Assembly (NCBI GenBank): GCA_034520625.1
Contig: JAXHNI010000009.1
Span: forward strand, 620,001 to 684,000
Reading direction: 5' to 3'
Source: JAANXG01 sp034520625
GTDB taxonomy: Bacteria; Pseudomonadota; Gammaproteobacteria; Arenicellales; JAANXG01
Length of the DNA stretch: 64,000 nt
In this document: piece after piece, positions 27,647 through 35,721 of the stretch
How positions within the stretch are numbered: the first letter of the stretch is position 1
Layout of the letters: every line of letters begins with the position of its first letter
The notes under the pieces: generated by a model
The model's input: only the letters and a program-made list of their open reading frames with translations
The model's database searches: none
Told to the model about the DNA's origin: nothing
Position numbers and translations under genes: made by a program

Positions 27647-27699
27647 CTGCCTTTTGCGCCCCGTTTCCAAACACAACCCCGATACCGGAATACACTGGC

Positions 27700-28248
27700 A
27701 TGTCCTATGACCCACACGGTACGACCATTCTTTCAGTACGCCGCGATGGGCAGGTAGTGCTCGGCGGAGACGGGCAGGTTTCCCTGAATGCCACGGTCAT
27801 GAAAAGCAATGCCCGCAAGGTCCGGCGCCTGTTCCGGGACCAGGTCCTGGCCGGCTTCGCGGGCGGGACCGCGGACGCATTCACCTTGTTCGAGCGCTTC
27901 GAGGGCAAGCTCGAAAAGCACCAGGGCAACCTGATGCGCTCGGCGGTGGAGCTGGCGAAGGACTGGCGTACGGATCGCATGCTGCGCCGGCTGGAGGCAC
28001 TGCTGGCGGTAGCCGACAAGGAGACGTCCCTGATCATCTCCGGAAACGGCGACGTGATCGAGCCCGAGGCGGGCATCATGGCGATCGGCTCCGGCGGACC
28101 GTACGCCCAGGCGGCGGCCCGGGCGCTGCTGGACAGCACCGAGCTCGACGCCCGCGGAATCGTCGAGAAAAGCCTGAACATCGCCGCCGATATCTGCATC
28201 TATACGAATCGAAACCTGACCATCGAGACCCTGGGAGGCCCCGACTGA
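27700..28248 (+). CDS. hslV: ATP-dependent protease peptidase subunit HslV (ClpQ)
   Basis: Threonine peptidase that forms a double hexameric ring capped by HslU. The 182-residue protein has the TTILSVRR N-terminal threonine motif, GGTADAFTLFERFEGKLEKH, and GSGGPYAQAAARALL. Here the threonine is preceded by MSYDPHG, so the active site must be exposed by cleavage after Gly7 rather than by removal of Met alone. Start at 27700 is the only ATG near the motif. hslU begins 2 bases after the stop. Confidence 0.95.
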   Translation: MSYDPHGTTILSVRRDGQVVLGGDGQVSLNATVMKSNARKVRRLFRDQVLAGFAGGTADAFTLFERFEGKLEKHQGNLMRSAVELAKDWRTDRMLRRLEALLAVADKETSLIISGNGDVIEPEAGIMAIGSGGPYAQAAARALLDSTELDARGIVEKSLNIAADICIYTNRNLTIETLGGPD

Positions 28249-28249
28249 T

Positions 28250-29587
28250 ATGTCGTCGTTGACGCCGAGAGAAATCGTAGAAGAGCTGGACAAGCACATC
28301 ATCGGTCAGGATGCCGCCAAGCGCGCCGTGGCGATCGCCCTGCGCAACCGCTGGCGACGGCAGCAGGTGCCGGACGAGAACCTGCGCAGCGAAATCACCC
28401 CCAAGAATATTCTGATGATCGGGCCCACCGGGGTGGGTAAGACCGAAATCGCCCGCCGCCTGGCAAAGATGTCCAATTCCCCGTTCACCAAGGTCGAGGC
28501 GAGCAAGTTCACGGAGGTCGGCTACGTGGGCCGGGAAGTGGACTCCATCATCCGCGACCTTGTGGACATCGCGATCAAGATGGCTCGCGAGGACGCCATG
28601 GACAAGGTCAGGCCCCGGGCGGAGGATGCCGCCGAAGAGCGCGTGCTGGACATCCTGCTGCCCCGGGCGAGGGATTATGAAGGCACCAGCGTGGACTCCA
28701 CCGAGACCGCCGAGAGCGCCGGGCGCCAGCGGTTCCGGAAGCTGCTCCGGGAAGGCTCGCTGGATGAAAAGGAAATCGAGATAGAGGTGGCCCAGGGCGG
28801 CATGGGTGTGGAAATCTTCGGCCCGCCCGGCATGGAGGAAATGACCAATCAGCTTCAGAGCATGATGCAGAACATGGGCGGCCAGCGGAAGAAGCAGCGC
28901 AAGGTGACCGTGAAGACCGCGATGAAGCTGCTGACGGACGACGAAGCGGCCAAGATGATCAACGAGGAAGAGATCAAGGAGTCGGCTCTGGAGCGCGTCG
29001 AGCAGGACGGGATCGTGTTTCTGGACGAGATGGACAAGATCGTCGGTCGCTCGGAAAGCCACGGGCCGGACGTGTCCCGGGAAGGCGTGCAGCGGGACCT
29101 GCTGCCACTGGTGGAGGGATCGACGGTTTCCACCAAGTACGGCATGGTCCGGACCGACCACATCCTGTTCATCGCCTCGGGTGCTTTCCAATTGTCGAAG
29201 CCATCCGACCTGATTCCCGAGCTCCAGGGCCGCTTGCCGATACGCGTCGAGCTCAATGCCCTGACCACGAAGGACTTCGTGCGCATCCTCACCGAGACCG
29301 ACGCCTCGCTGACGGAGCAGTACGCTGCCCTGATGAACGCGGAAAACCTCGGGCTCACCTTCACCGAGGACGGTGTCACGCGGATCGCCGAGACCGCGTT
29401 CCGCGTCAACGAGCAGACCGAGAACATCGGTGCCCGCCGGCTGCACACCGTGATGGAGCATGTCCTGGAAACCATCTCCTTCGAGGCGACGGATCGCAAC
29501 GACGATGTGACAGTGGACGCCGCCTACGTCGACGAGCATCTCGGCGATATCCTGCAGGACGAGGACCTGACCCGGTACATCCTGTAG
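28250..29587 (+). CDS. hslU: HslU (ClpY) ATPase subunit of the HslVU protease
   Basis: AAA+ unfoldase that feeds substrates to HslV. The 445-residue protein has Walker A GPTGVGKTE, the family GYVGREVDSIIRDLVD pore-loop region, an inserted I-domain (about 105-235, charged and Gln/Met-rich), Walker B GIVFLDEMDKI, and sensor 2 NIGARRLHTVMEH. The C-terminus EDLTRYIL is the tail that docks into HslV. Operon with hslV. Confidence 0.97.
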   Translation: MSSLTPREIVEELDKHIIGQDAAKRAVAIALRNRWRRQQVPDENLRSEITPKNILMIGPTGVGKTEIARRLAKMSNSPFTKVEASKFTEVGYVGREVDSIIRDLVDIAIKMAREDAMDKVRPRAEDAAEERVLDILLPRARDYEGTSVDSTETAESAGRQRFRKLLREGSLDEKEIEIEVAQGGMGVEIFGPPGMEEMTNQLQSMMQNMGGQRKKQRKVTVKTAMKLLTDDEAAKMINEEEIKESALERVEQDGIVFLDEMDKIVGRSESHGPDVSREGVQRDLLPLVEGSTVSTKYGMVRTDHILFIASGAFQLSKPSDLIPELQGRLPIRVELNALTTKDFVRILTETDASLTEQYAALMNAENLGLTFTEDGVTRIAETAFRVNEQTENIGARRLHTVMEHVLETISFEATDRNDDVTVDAAYVDEHLGDILQDEDLTRYIL

Positions 29588-29649
29588 GACGGTGCCCCGG
29601 CCGGGACGGGATGCGACGGGCCGGGTTCGAAGCCCGCTTCGGCGGGGGA

Positions 29650-29677
29650 CTTGAAAATGCGCCGGCAGCCTCCATCT
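29650..29677 (+). promoter_or_regulatory. Sigma-32 (heat-shock) promoter for the first Hsp20 gene
   Basis: CTTGAAA at 29650-29656, 13 bases, then CTCCATCT at 29670-29677, one mismatch from CCCCATnT. It lies about 62 bases before the hsp20 ATG and after hslU, so this small heat-shock gene appears to have its own RpoH promoter. Confidence 0.7.
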
Positions 29678-29738
29678 TCTGATCAAGAGCGCAGTAATCC
29701 ACTGCATGTAAAACGGTTTTATCGGGAGGTGAAATCCT

Positions 29739-30197
29739 ATGAATGAATTGGCTCGTCAACCGCAAGGCCGCTCCCTGTGGGGCACTTTCGATGAGTTCGA
29801 CAATCTGTTCGACGACTTCTGGCGCCCCCTGCGCGCCGGCCGCGCCGCGCCCGTCGCCAGCGGCGCTTTCGCGCCCGCATTGGACGTGACGGAAACCGAC
29901 AATGAGTACCGCGTCCGTGCGGATCTGCCGGGGGTCAAGAAGGACGACCTCGATATCAGCATCCAGGACGGCGTGCTGACCATCAATGCAGAAACCCGGT
30001 ACGAGGACGAGGAAAAGGACCAGGGCCGGGTTATCCGGCAGGAGCGCCGGTACGGCAAGTTCGTCCGGTCCATGCGGCTGGGGGATACCGTCGACGTCGA
30101 CAACGTCAAGGCCGACTATTCCGACGGCGTGCTGAACCTGGTCCTGCCGAAGGCGGAGCAGGTGCGGCCCCGGCGGATCGACGTTCAGGTCAACTAG
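29739..30197 (+). CDS. Hsp20/alpha-crystallin family small heat-shock protein (1)
   Basis: ATP-independent holdase chaperone. The 152-residue protein has a short N-terminal arm (SLWGTFDEFDNLFDDFWRPL), an alpha-crystallin domain (about 45-140) with YRVRADLPGVKKDDLDISI and GVLNLVLPKAE, and no IxI tail; it ends IDVQVN. Start has GGGAGG upstream. It is about 75% identical by eye to the second Hsp20 gene 180 bases away, so the two are a tandem duplication. A terminator follows at 30226-30255. Confidence 0.95.
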   Translation: MNELARQPQGRSLWGTFDEFDNLFDDFWRPLRAGRAAPVASGAFAPALDVTETDNEYRVRADLPGVKKDDLDISIQDGVLTINAETRYEDEEKDQGRVIRQERRYGKFVRSMRLGDTVDVDNVKADYSDGVLNLVLPKAEQVRPRRIDVQVN

Positions 30198-30225
30198 GCC
30201 GGAATCCGAAACCCAGGGTTCGAAC

Positions 30226-30255
30226 AAAGGCCGCCTCCGGGCGGCCTTTTTCTTT
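30226..30255 (+). terminator. Rho-independent terminator after the first Hsp20 gene
   Basis: Perfect 10-bp stem AAAGGCCGCC / GGCGGCCTTT with a TCCG tetraloop, followed by TTCTTT. It separates the two Hsp20 genes into different transcription units. Confidence 0.85.
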
Positions 30256-30319
30256 GGCGTTTCCGGCTGCGGATCTGATGACTCAGATCAAGGCGGCTCA
30301 CGGCATCCGGTAATACAGT

Positions 30320-30325
30320 TATGAT
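30320..30325 (+). promoter_or_regulatory. Possible -10 for the second Hsp20 gene
   Basis: TATGAT about 55 bases before the start of the second Hsp20 gene and downstream of the terminator. No good -35 and no sigma-32 motif is seen here, unlike the first copy. Confidence 0.3.
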
Positions 30326-30379
30326 TGCGGGCGGTACGGCCAGGTGCCGCGCCGCCGACCAACCATCAGGAGCTCAGCG

Positions 30380-30823
30380 ATGAATGACATGACCCGAAAC
30401 CCCGGGCAGCGCTCGCCATGGGGACTTTTCAGCGATTTCGACGAGATGTTCGACGACTTCCGGCGTCCGGTCCGCCGGGAGGACGGCGGCGCGTTCGCGC
30501 CCGCCGTCGACGTGACCGAGAAGGAGGATGCCTACCACATCCGCGCGGACCTTCCGGGCGTCAACAAGGATGATCTGGATATCAGCTTTCAGGACGGCGT
30601 ACTGACGATCAATGCCGAGATCCATCAGGAGAAAAAGGAGGAAAAGGAAGGCCGGGTAATCCGGCAGGAGCGCCGCTACGGAAAATTCGTCCGCGCCATG
30701 CGTCTGGGCGACAGCGTGGACGTCGATAATATCAAGGCCGACTACAGGGACGGGGTGCTCGACCTGGTGCTGCCCAAGGCCGAGAAGATCAAGCCCCGGA
30801 AGATCGACGTCCAGGTCAAATAA
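30380..30823 (+). CDS. Hsp20/alpha-crystallin family small heat-shock protein (2)
   Basis: Second small heat-shock holdase, 147 residues. It shares with the first copy the FSDFDEMFDDFRRP-type arm, YHIRADLPGVNKDDLDISF and RVIRQERRYGKFVRAMRLGD, ending IDVQVK. The linker after the first strands is Lys/Glu-rich (KKEEKEGR). ATG at 30380 is chosen over a longer frame because AGGAG at 30368-30372 sits 7 bases before it. A strong terminator follows at 30850. Confidence 0.95.
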   Translation: MNDMTRNPGQRSPWGLFSDFDEMFDDFRRPVRREDGGAFAPAVDVTEKEDAYHIRADLPGVNKDDLDISFQDGVLTINAEIHQEKKEEKEGRVIRQERRYGKFVRAMRLGDSVDVDNIKADYRDGVLDLVLPKAEKIKPRKIDVQVK

Positions 30824-30849
30824 CCCACCAGTCTACATCGTATCGCGAC

Positions 30850-30878
30850 GGGGCCGCGTTACGCGGCCCCTTCTTTTT
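30850..30878 (+). terminator. Rho-independent terminator after the second Hsp20 gene
   Basis: Nine-bp GC stem GGGGCCGCG / CGCGGCCCC with loop TTA, followed by TTCTTTTT. The argB promoter hexamer begins 4 bases later. Confidence 0.88.
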
Positions 30879-30881
30879 GGG

Positions 30882-30887
30882 TATAGT
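30882..30887 (+). promoter_or_regulatory. Probable -10 hexamer for argB
   Basis: TATAGT directly after the Hsp20 terminator and 35 bases before the TTG start of argB. Its upstream -35 would fall inside the terminator stem and is poor. Its position also argues against the longer argB frame starting at 30877. Confidence 0.4.
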
Positions 30888-30921
30888 CCCGGCTTTCACC
30901 ACCGCGGAGCGGGGACGGGCA

Positions 30922-31815
30922 TTGGCTGAAGACAACGACAGGGCGCTTGATTTCGCCCGGGTGCTGACCGAGGCGCTGCCGTATATTCAGCGCTTTCACG
31001 GCAAGACCATCGTCATCAAGTACGGCGGCAACGCCATGGTGGACGACGATCTCAAGCAGGCGTTCGCCCGCGACGTCGTGCTGCTCAAGCTGGTGGGCAT
31101 CAACCCCGTTGTGGTTCACGGCGGCGGTCCCCAGATCAGCGATCTGCTCACCCGCGTCGGCAAAAAGAGCGAGTTCATCGAGGGCATGCGCGTTACCGAC
31201 CGCGAAACCATGGATATCGTGGAGATGGTGCTCGGCGGCCTGGTCAACAAGGATATCGTGAACCTGATCAACAGCCACGGCGGCAGGGCGGTGGGCCTGT
31301 CCGGCAAGGACGGCGGCATGATTCGCGCGCGGCGCATGACCCTGGCTCGGAATGACCCGGAAGCCCGGGCCCCCGAAATCATCGACCTGGGGCATGTCGG
31401 GGAAGTGGAAAAGGTCGATCCACTGGTGGTGAAGACGCTGGACGAGCAGCAGTTCATTCCGGTGATCGCACCCATCGGCGTCGGCGCCGACGGACAGACC
31501 TACAATATCAACGCGGACACCGTGGCCGGAAAGCTGGCGATCACCCTTGGCGCGGAGAAGCTGATCCTTCTGACCAACACCGTCGGCGTGCTCGACCGCG
31601 ACGGCGGATTGTTGACGGGGTTGAGCAGGGCCGACGTCGAAGCCTGCATCGCCGACGGGACGATCGCCGGCGGCATGCTGCCGAAGATCCGATGCGCGCT
31701 GGATGCCGTCAGCAGCGGTGTCCGGGGCGCTCATATCATCGACGGGCGCGTACGCCATGCCGTGCTGCTGGAAATCTTCACCGATTCCGGCATCGGGACG
31801 CTGATCAACCGCTGA
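30922..31815 (+). CDS. argB: Acetylglutamate kinase ArgB
   Basis: Second enzyme of arginine synthesis; phosphorylates N-acetylglutamate. The 297-residue protein has KTIVIKYGGNAM, VVVHGGGPQISDLL, GLSGKDGGMIRA and GGMLPKIRCALDAV, and is the longer arginine-sensitive (Pseudomonas-like) form with an N-terminal helix. The start is taken as TTG at 30922 with GGGGA six bases upstream; this gives the usual RVLTEALPYIQRF opening helix. The frame is open to 30877 but that overlaps the promoter. Confidence 0.93.
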   Translation: MAEDNDRALDFARVLTEALPYIQRFHGKTIVIKYGGNAMVDDDLKQAFARDVVLLKLVGINPVVVHGGGPQISDLLTRVGKKSEFIEGMRVTDRETMDIVEMVLGGLVNKDIVNLINSHGGRAVGLSGKDGGMIRARRMTLARNDPEARAPEIIDLGHVGEVEKVDPLVVKTLDEQQFIPVIAPIGVGADGQTYNINADTVAGKLAITLGAEKLILLTNTVGVLDRDGGLLTGLSRADVEACIADGTIAGGMLPKIRCALDAVSSGVRGAHIIDGRVRHAVLLEIFTDSGIGTLINR

Positions 31816-31868
31816 ACCCCGTCCGCGGCCCCGAACGGACGGCAACGCCCGCCGGGCCGTCACCCGAT

Positions 31869-32558
31869 CTACATCGATACGCCGGCGCCGTCGGGCGGCA
31901 GGTCGTGGTCGGGATGTCCCGCGGCCCGCAGGCAGGCCCGCGTGTTCGACAGCATCCGTTCCTGAAGCGATTCCAGCGCCGTCGTGCCGCCGTCCGTGAT
32001 GTCCTCCCTGCTGACAAACAGCGGTTCGCCGAAATGCTCGTGGATGATGGTGAAGGGCTTGGGAATCTTGTGCCCGTCCCAGCTCTTCGCGCGCCACTGG
32101 CGGTTCGCTTCCAGGTGATACGGCACCAGCGGGCAGCCCGTCAGCGCCGCCACCCACATCGCTCCGGGCTGGCAGCGGTAGACGGGCCCGCGCGGCCCAT
32201 CCGGTGATATTGCCCCGCTGTGGCCCCGGCGGACGGCGCGCATCATGTCCCGCGCGGCCTGGCTGCCGCGGAACGACGAGGAGCCGCGGACGGATATGTT
32301 ACCGAGCACTTCGATGGCACGGGCGATGAGGTCGCCGTCACGGCTGGCGCTGGCCATCATGGCGACTTTGCGGTTGCGCAGCCGGCAGACGCCCATCGCG
32401 ATGTTGTTGTGCCAGCTGCAGTACAGCCAGGGCTCTCCCCGGGCCTCGAAGTCACGGACATGGGTCGCGCCCGCCGTGCGCACCCGGCAGGTGCCCATGA
32501 TTGCAAGCATCACCCCCTTGAACAGGAGCGGAGCCGCGGCCAGAACGAACCGGTTCAA
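31869..32558 (-). CDS. DUF374-type lysophospholipid acyltransferase family protein
   Basis: Predicted membrane-associated acyltransferase of the LPLAT superfamily. The 229-residue protein starts with a hydrophobic helix, has WLYCSWHNNIAM (in place of the usual HxxxxD box), SRDGDLIARAIEVLGNISVRGSSS and ISPDGPRGP, all of which are signatures of the DUF374 family, whose exact substrates are unsettled; related proteins act on lipid A or glycerolipids. It is the last gene of a minus-strand group with an lpxD homologue 41 bases upstream, suggesting an envelope lipid role. Confidence 0.8.
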   Translation of the reverse strand: MNRFVLAAAPLLFKGVMLAIMGTCRVRTAGATHVRDFEARGEPWLYCSWHNNIAMGVCRLRNRKVAMMASASRDGDLIARAIEVLGNISVRGSSSFRGSQAARDMMRAVRRGHSGAISPDGPRGPVYRCQPGAMWVAALTGCPLVPYHLEANRQWRAKSWDGHKIPKPFTIIHEHFGEPLFVSREDITDGGTTALESLQERMLSNTRACLRAAGHPDHDLPPDGAGVSM

Positions 32559-32599
32559 GCCCTTTTACCGCTGCATCGGGTGACCGGGGATTCGCCGGA

Positions 32600-33658
32600 T
32601 CATTCGCCCGGGCGCGCCATGCGCTTCTCGAGTTTCCGCACCCGCACCAGGAGGTCGTACAGTTTCCTGAATACCGACATGTTCCGGGTGTACTCCCTGA
32701 ACGGCTGGGTCGGGGCGGCGGCGTACATGCCCGCCTCGGCGATGTCCTCGGTGACGCCGGCGCGGTGAACCAGCACCACGTCGTCGGCGATGGTCCTGTG
32801 GTCCACGATCGCGGTCTGGCCGCTGGCGATGACCCGCTTGCCTAAGTGCGCCGAACCGGCGATACCGGTCTGGGCTACGAGCACGCAGTTCTCGTCGACG
32901 AACACGTTGTGCCCCACGTGACACAGGGCGTCGATCCGGGTGCCGCTCGATATCCGGGTTTCCAGGTAGGTCGCCCGGTCGATATTCACGCCGGCGGACA
33001 CCACCACGTCGTCCTCGATCACCACGATGCCCTTCTGGGGAATCCGGTGGTAGCGATGGACATCGTCCCGGGCGAAGCCGAAACCCTCCGCGCCGATGAT
33101 ACAACCGGGTTTGAGCAGCACCCTGTGACCGATGCGGCAGTGGCGGCCGATGAACACGCCCGCCAGCACGCGGGTATCGTCGCCGATGACGACCCCCGCC
33201 TCCACAACCACATTGGACTGCACCGCAACGCGCTCGCCGAGCACGACATCCCTGCCCAGCACGGCGCCGGGGCCGATGGTGGCGCTGTCCGGCACCCGGG
33301 CGGAGTCATGGATCACGGCGCTGTCATGGATGCGTGGCCATTCGTGATCGTGGTAGTCCACGTCGTCGAACGCCTGGCGGATGACGGCGTGCGCCAGCTC
33401 GACATTCTCGCTCACGATGATCCCCAGCCCTTCCACGTCCTTGAGCCCGGCGGCGATCTCCGGGGACGTAACCACCGCCGCCGGCGGTGACTGCCGCAGG
33501 GCTTCCAGGTGATCCGGGTTGTCGGTGAATACCAGGCTGCCGGCGTGCCAGCTCTCCACGGGCGAGAATTCGCCGATGTGCACGCCCGGACGGTGGACAT
33601 CCACCGCGTAGGGCGTCTCCTTGAATCGTTCAAACAGGTTACCAACCGTGATGCTCAT
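32600..33658 (-). CDS. UDP-3-O-(hydroxyacyl)glucosamine N-acyltransferase, LpxD family
   Basis: Left-handed beta-helix acyltransferase of lipid A synthesis type. The 352-residue protein has an N-terminal uridine-binding region (about 1-100), hexapeptide repeats from VIHDSARV (about 112) to about 310, the LpxD-like GAEGFGFARD and SGTRIDALCHVGHNV with the presumed catalytic histidine, and a C-terminal helix. GAGGA precedes the ATG. It stands away from the bamA-fabZ-lpxA locus where the housekeeping lpxD usually lies and next to an acyltransferase and a transporter, so it may be a second, specialised LpxD. Whether the genome has another copy cannot be seen. Confidence 0.82.
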   Translation of the reverse strand: MSITVGNLFERFKETPYAVDVHRPGVHIGEFSPVESWHAGSLVFTDNPDHLEALRQSPPAAVVTSPEIAAGLKDVEGLGIIVSENVELAHAVIRQAFDDVDYHDHEWPRIHDSAVIHDSARVPDSATIGPGAVLGRDVVLGERVAVQSNVVVEAGVVIGDDTRVLAGVFIGRHCRIGHRVLLKPGCIIGAEGFGFARDDVHRYHRIPQKGIVVIEDDVVVSAGVNIDRATYLETRISSGTRIDALCHVGHNVFVDENCVLVAQTGIAGSAHLGKRVIASGQTAIVDHRTIADDVVLVHRAGVTEDIAEAGMYAAAPTQPFREYTRNMSVFRKLYDLLVRVRKLEKRMARPGE

Positions 33659-33690
33659 GGATATGTCCTCGTTGCGCTGCCGTCCGCAGC

Positions 33691-34962
33691 TCAGACCGTG
33701 TCCGGAACGGTCCTGTCGGCCTTGTCGACGTTGACCCGGATCAACAATACTGCCCCCGCCGCGAACAGTACCAGCAGAACCAGGATGGACGCCCGGTTGC
33801 TGCCGCTGAGCACCGCCACCCAGCCCACCAAAACCGGCCCCAGCACTGCCGCGAACTTCCCCAGCAGATTGTAGAAACCAAAGAACTCCGCCGAGGCTTT
33901 CCTGGGTATCAACCGGGCGTACAGCGAACGGCTCAGGGCCTGAACCCCGCCCTGGACCAGGCCGATGGCCACGGCCATCCCGTAGAATTCCCAGGTCTCG
34001 TCCATATTGAAAGCCCAGACGGTGATGACGGCGTAGACCGCCAGTCCAATCAGGATACCGCGTTTGGGGCCGATGCGCTGTCCGAGCACCCCGAAAGCGA
34101 GGGCCGAAGGAAAGCCGACGAACTGCACCAGCAGCAGGGCCGTGATCAGGTCCCGGGAATCAAAGCCCAGGGCGAGACCGTAATCCACCGCCATGCGGAC
34201 AATGGTGTCCACCGCGTCGATGTACAGCCAGTACGCCACCAGGAACGTCACCACCTGGCGATACTGGCGGATGCGCCCCAGGGTCGCACGGAGCTGGCGC
34301 CAGCCCGCGGGAACGGCTTTCGCCCAGCCGACATCCGTGCGCCGCCTGCGCTCCGTCACGTTGCGCGCCAGGGGGATTGTGAACAATGCCCACCACACCG
34401 CCGTGACCAGGAACGACAGCTTCACCGCCTGGTCCACGGACTGCAGGCCGAACCAGTCGGGCTGCAGGGTCATCAGCACGCAGCCGCCGAACAGGATGCC
34501 GCCGCCCAGGTAGCCGAGGCCGAAGCCCAGGGAGGACGCCCACTCGTAGCGGCTGGGCGGGGCCACATTCACGATCAGCGCGTCGTAGAACACGTTCGCC
34601 CCGGCGAAGCCGATCGCGGCCAGGACATAGGCCGACGCCGCCAGCGGCCATTCCCCTTGACCGATCGCTGCGAGCGATGCGGTGAAAAGGATGCCCACCA
34701 CCGCGAAGAAAAGCAGCAGGCGCTTCTTGTAGGTGCCCTGGTCGGCGATGGCGCCGAGAACCGGGGCCATCGCCAGCACCAGGAGGCTGGACAATGAGTT
34801 GGCGACCCCCAGGCGGAAAGTGCTCTCCGTGGCCGGGAGGCCGGCGCTCCAGTACTCCTTGAAGAAGATCGGGAAGAAACCCGCGATCACCGTGGTGGCG
34901 AACGCGGAATTGGCCCAGTCGTAGAACGCCCAGGACCAGATCTTCCTGTTGTTCCGGGTCAA
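33691..34962 (-). CDS. MFS transporter, UMF1/Atg22-like family
   Basis: Twelve-helix major facilitator. The 423-residue protein opens KIWSWAFYDWANSAFATTV, the hallmark of the UMF1 family (FYDWANSAF), and has APVLGAIADQGTYKKRLL between helices 2 and 3 and GGVQALSRSLYARLIP in the second half. Substrates for this family are poorly known. The gene lies 18 bases after the ferritin-like gene and 32 bases before the lpxD homologue on the same strand, so the four are probably one operon. Confidence 0.88.
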   Translation of the reverse strand: MTRNNRKIWSWAFYDWANSAFATTVIAGFFPIFFKEYWSAGLPATESTFRLGVANSLSSLLVLAMAPVLGAIADQGTYKKRLLLFFAVVGILFTASLAAIGQGEWPLAASAYVLAAIGFAGANVFYDALIVNVAPPSRYEWASSLGFGLGYLGGGILFGGCVLMTLQPDWFGLQSVDQAVKLSFLVTAVWWALFTIPLARNVTERRRRTDVGWAKAVPAGWRQLRATLGRIRQYRQVVTFLVAYWLYIDAVDTIVRMAVDYGLALGFDSRDLITALLLVQFVGFPSALAFGVLGQRIGPKRGILIGLAVYAVITVWAFNMDETWEFYGMAVAIGLVQGGVQALSRSLYARLIPRKASAEFFGFYNLLGKFAAVLGPVLVGWVAVLSGSNRASILVLLVLFAAGAVLLIRVNVDKADRTVPDTV

Positions 34963-34980
34963 CGGGCGTGCCCGATGACG

Positions 34981-35268
34981 TTATTCGTGCGCGATGGGCT
35001 TATCCGTGAACAGATACTCCCGGAGCTCCTTGTCCAGCACCTTATCGCGCCGGCGTATCCACTCCAGGACCATGGCGGCGTGCTCCTTCTCCTCGTCGCG
35101 GTTGTGGGCCAGGATCGCCTTGAGGTCCCCGTCCTTGCAGGCGTCCACCCGTTGCTGGTACCAGTCAATCGCCTCGAACTCCTCCATCAGCGAGATGATT
35201 GCACGGTGCATGTCCCGGGTCTCGTCGGACAGTTCCCCGACGGGTTCATGGTAGCCTTCGTTCGCCAT
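34981..35268 (-). CDS. EncFtn-type ferritin-like protein (no encapsulin partner)
   Basis: Small two-helix ferritin-like protein of the encapsulated-ferritin family, whose members form annular decamers and oxidise Fe(II). The 95-residue product has AIISLMEEFEAIDWYQQRVD and LAHNRDEEKEHAAMVLEWI. Residues aligning with the R. rubrum protein's metal ligands are present: E29/E30, E32, W36, E60 and H63. ATG at 35268 is supported by GGAGA 7 bases upstream; a longer frame adds 29 unrelated residues. Unlike classic members it ends at TDKPIAHE with no C-terminal encapsulin-targeting tail, and no shell gene is near. An MFS transporter follows in the same direction. Confidence 0.88.
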   Translation of the reverse strand: MANEGYHEPVGELSDETRDMHRAIISLMEEFEAIDWYQQRVDACKDGDLKAILAHNRDEEKEHAAMVLEWIRRRDKVLDKELREYLFTDKPIAHE

Positions 35269-35445
35269 ATTCAGGTCTCCGCAATGAACATTCAATTGTT
35301 GTAGGTGTATATTACGTGGGATGCTGCGGCGAAGAAACGTCTGTTGAAATCCCACGCCTCGATACTATCATTGTGCCCGGGAAGACCGCCGCCCGCGGCG
35401 ATGGGCACCCGCTACGCACCACAACCCGAAATCGGAGGGCCAGCC

Positions 35446-35673
35446 ATGCTCGACAAACATGAACAATGGCGCGCACTGTGCGACGAGCATGAAGTCGCGC
35501 GCGCCTCGTATTTCGCCAATTCCCGGATGCTGACCGATAAGTATGCCCGGGTTTTCCAGGGTGACGTCAGCGCGGCACCCACCGGGGAGGAAATCGAACG
35601 CGCCCGGGAAGCCCGGGAAAAATGGGAGGATGTCCGGCGGCGGATGGATGAATTCGTGCTGAACAACACCTGA
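35446..35673 (+). CDS. Small hypothetical protein
   Basis: A 75-residue, highly charged, mostly alpha-helical cytoplasmic protein that I do not recognise. It opens MLDKHEQWRALCDEHEVARA and ends RMDEFVLNNT; the second half (EEIERAREAREKWEDVRRRM) looks like a coiled coil. The start is strongly supported by GGAGGG at 35434-35439, six bases before the ATG. It is divergent from the ferritin-like gene and upstream of the sodium channel. No function assigned. Confidence 0.7.
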   Translation: MLDKHEQWRALCDEHEVARASYFANSRMLTDKYARVFQGDVSAAPTGEEIERAREAREKWEDVRRRMDEFVLNNT

Positions 35674-35721
35674 GCGGGTGTTTTTGGACCCTGCTCCGGG
35701 CCGGGCGGGCGGAGGCGCCCC

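Noticed and set aside
30877..30921. Upstream start for argB at TTG 30877
   Set aside because: It lies at the end of the Hsp20 terminator and covers the TATAGT hexamer; TTG at 30922 gives the family N-terminus.
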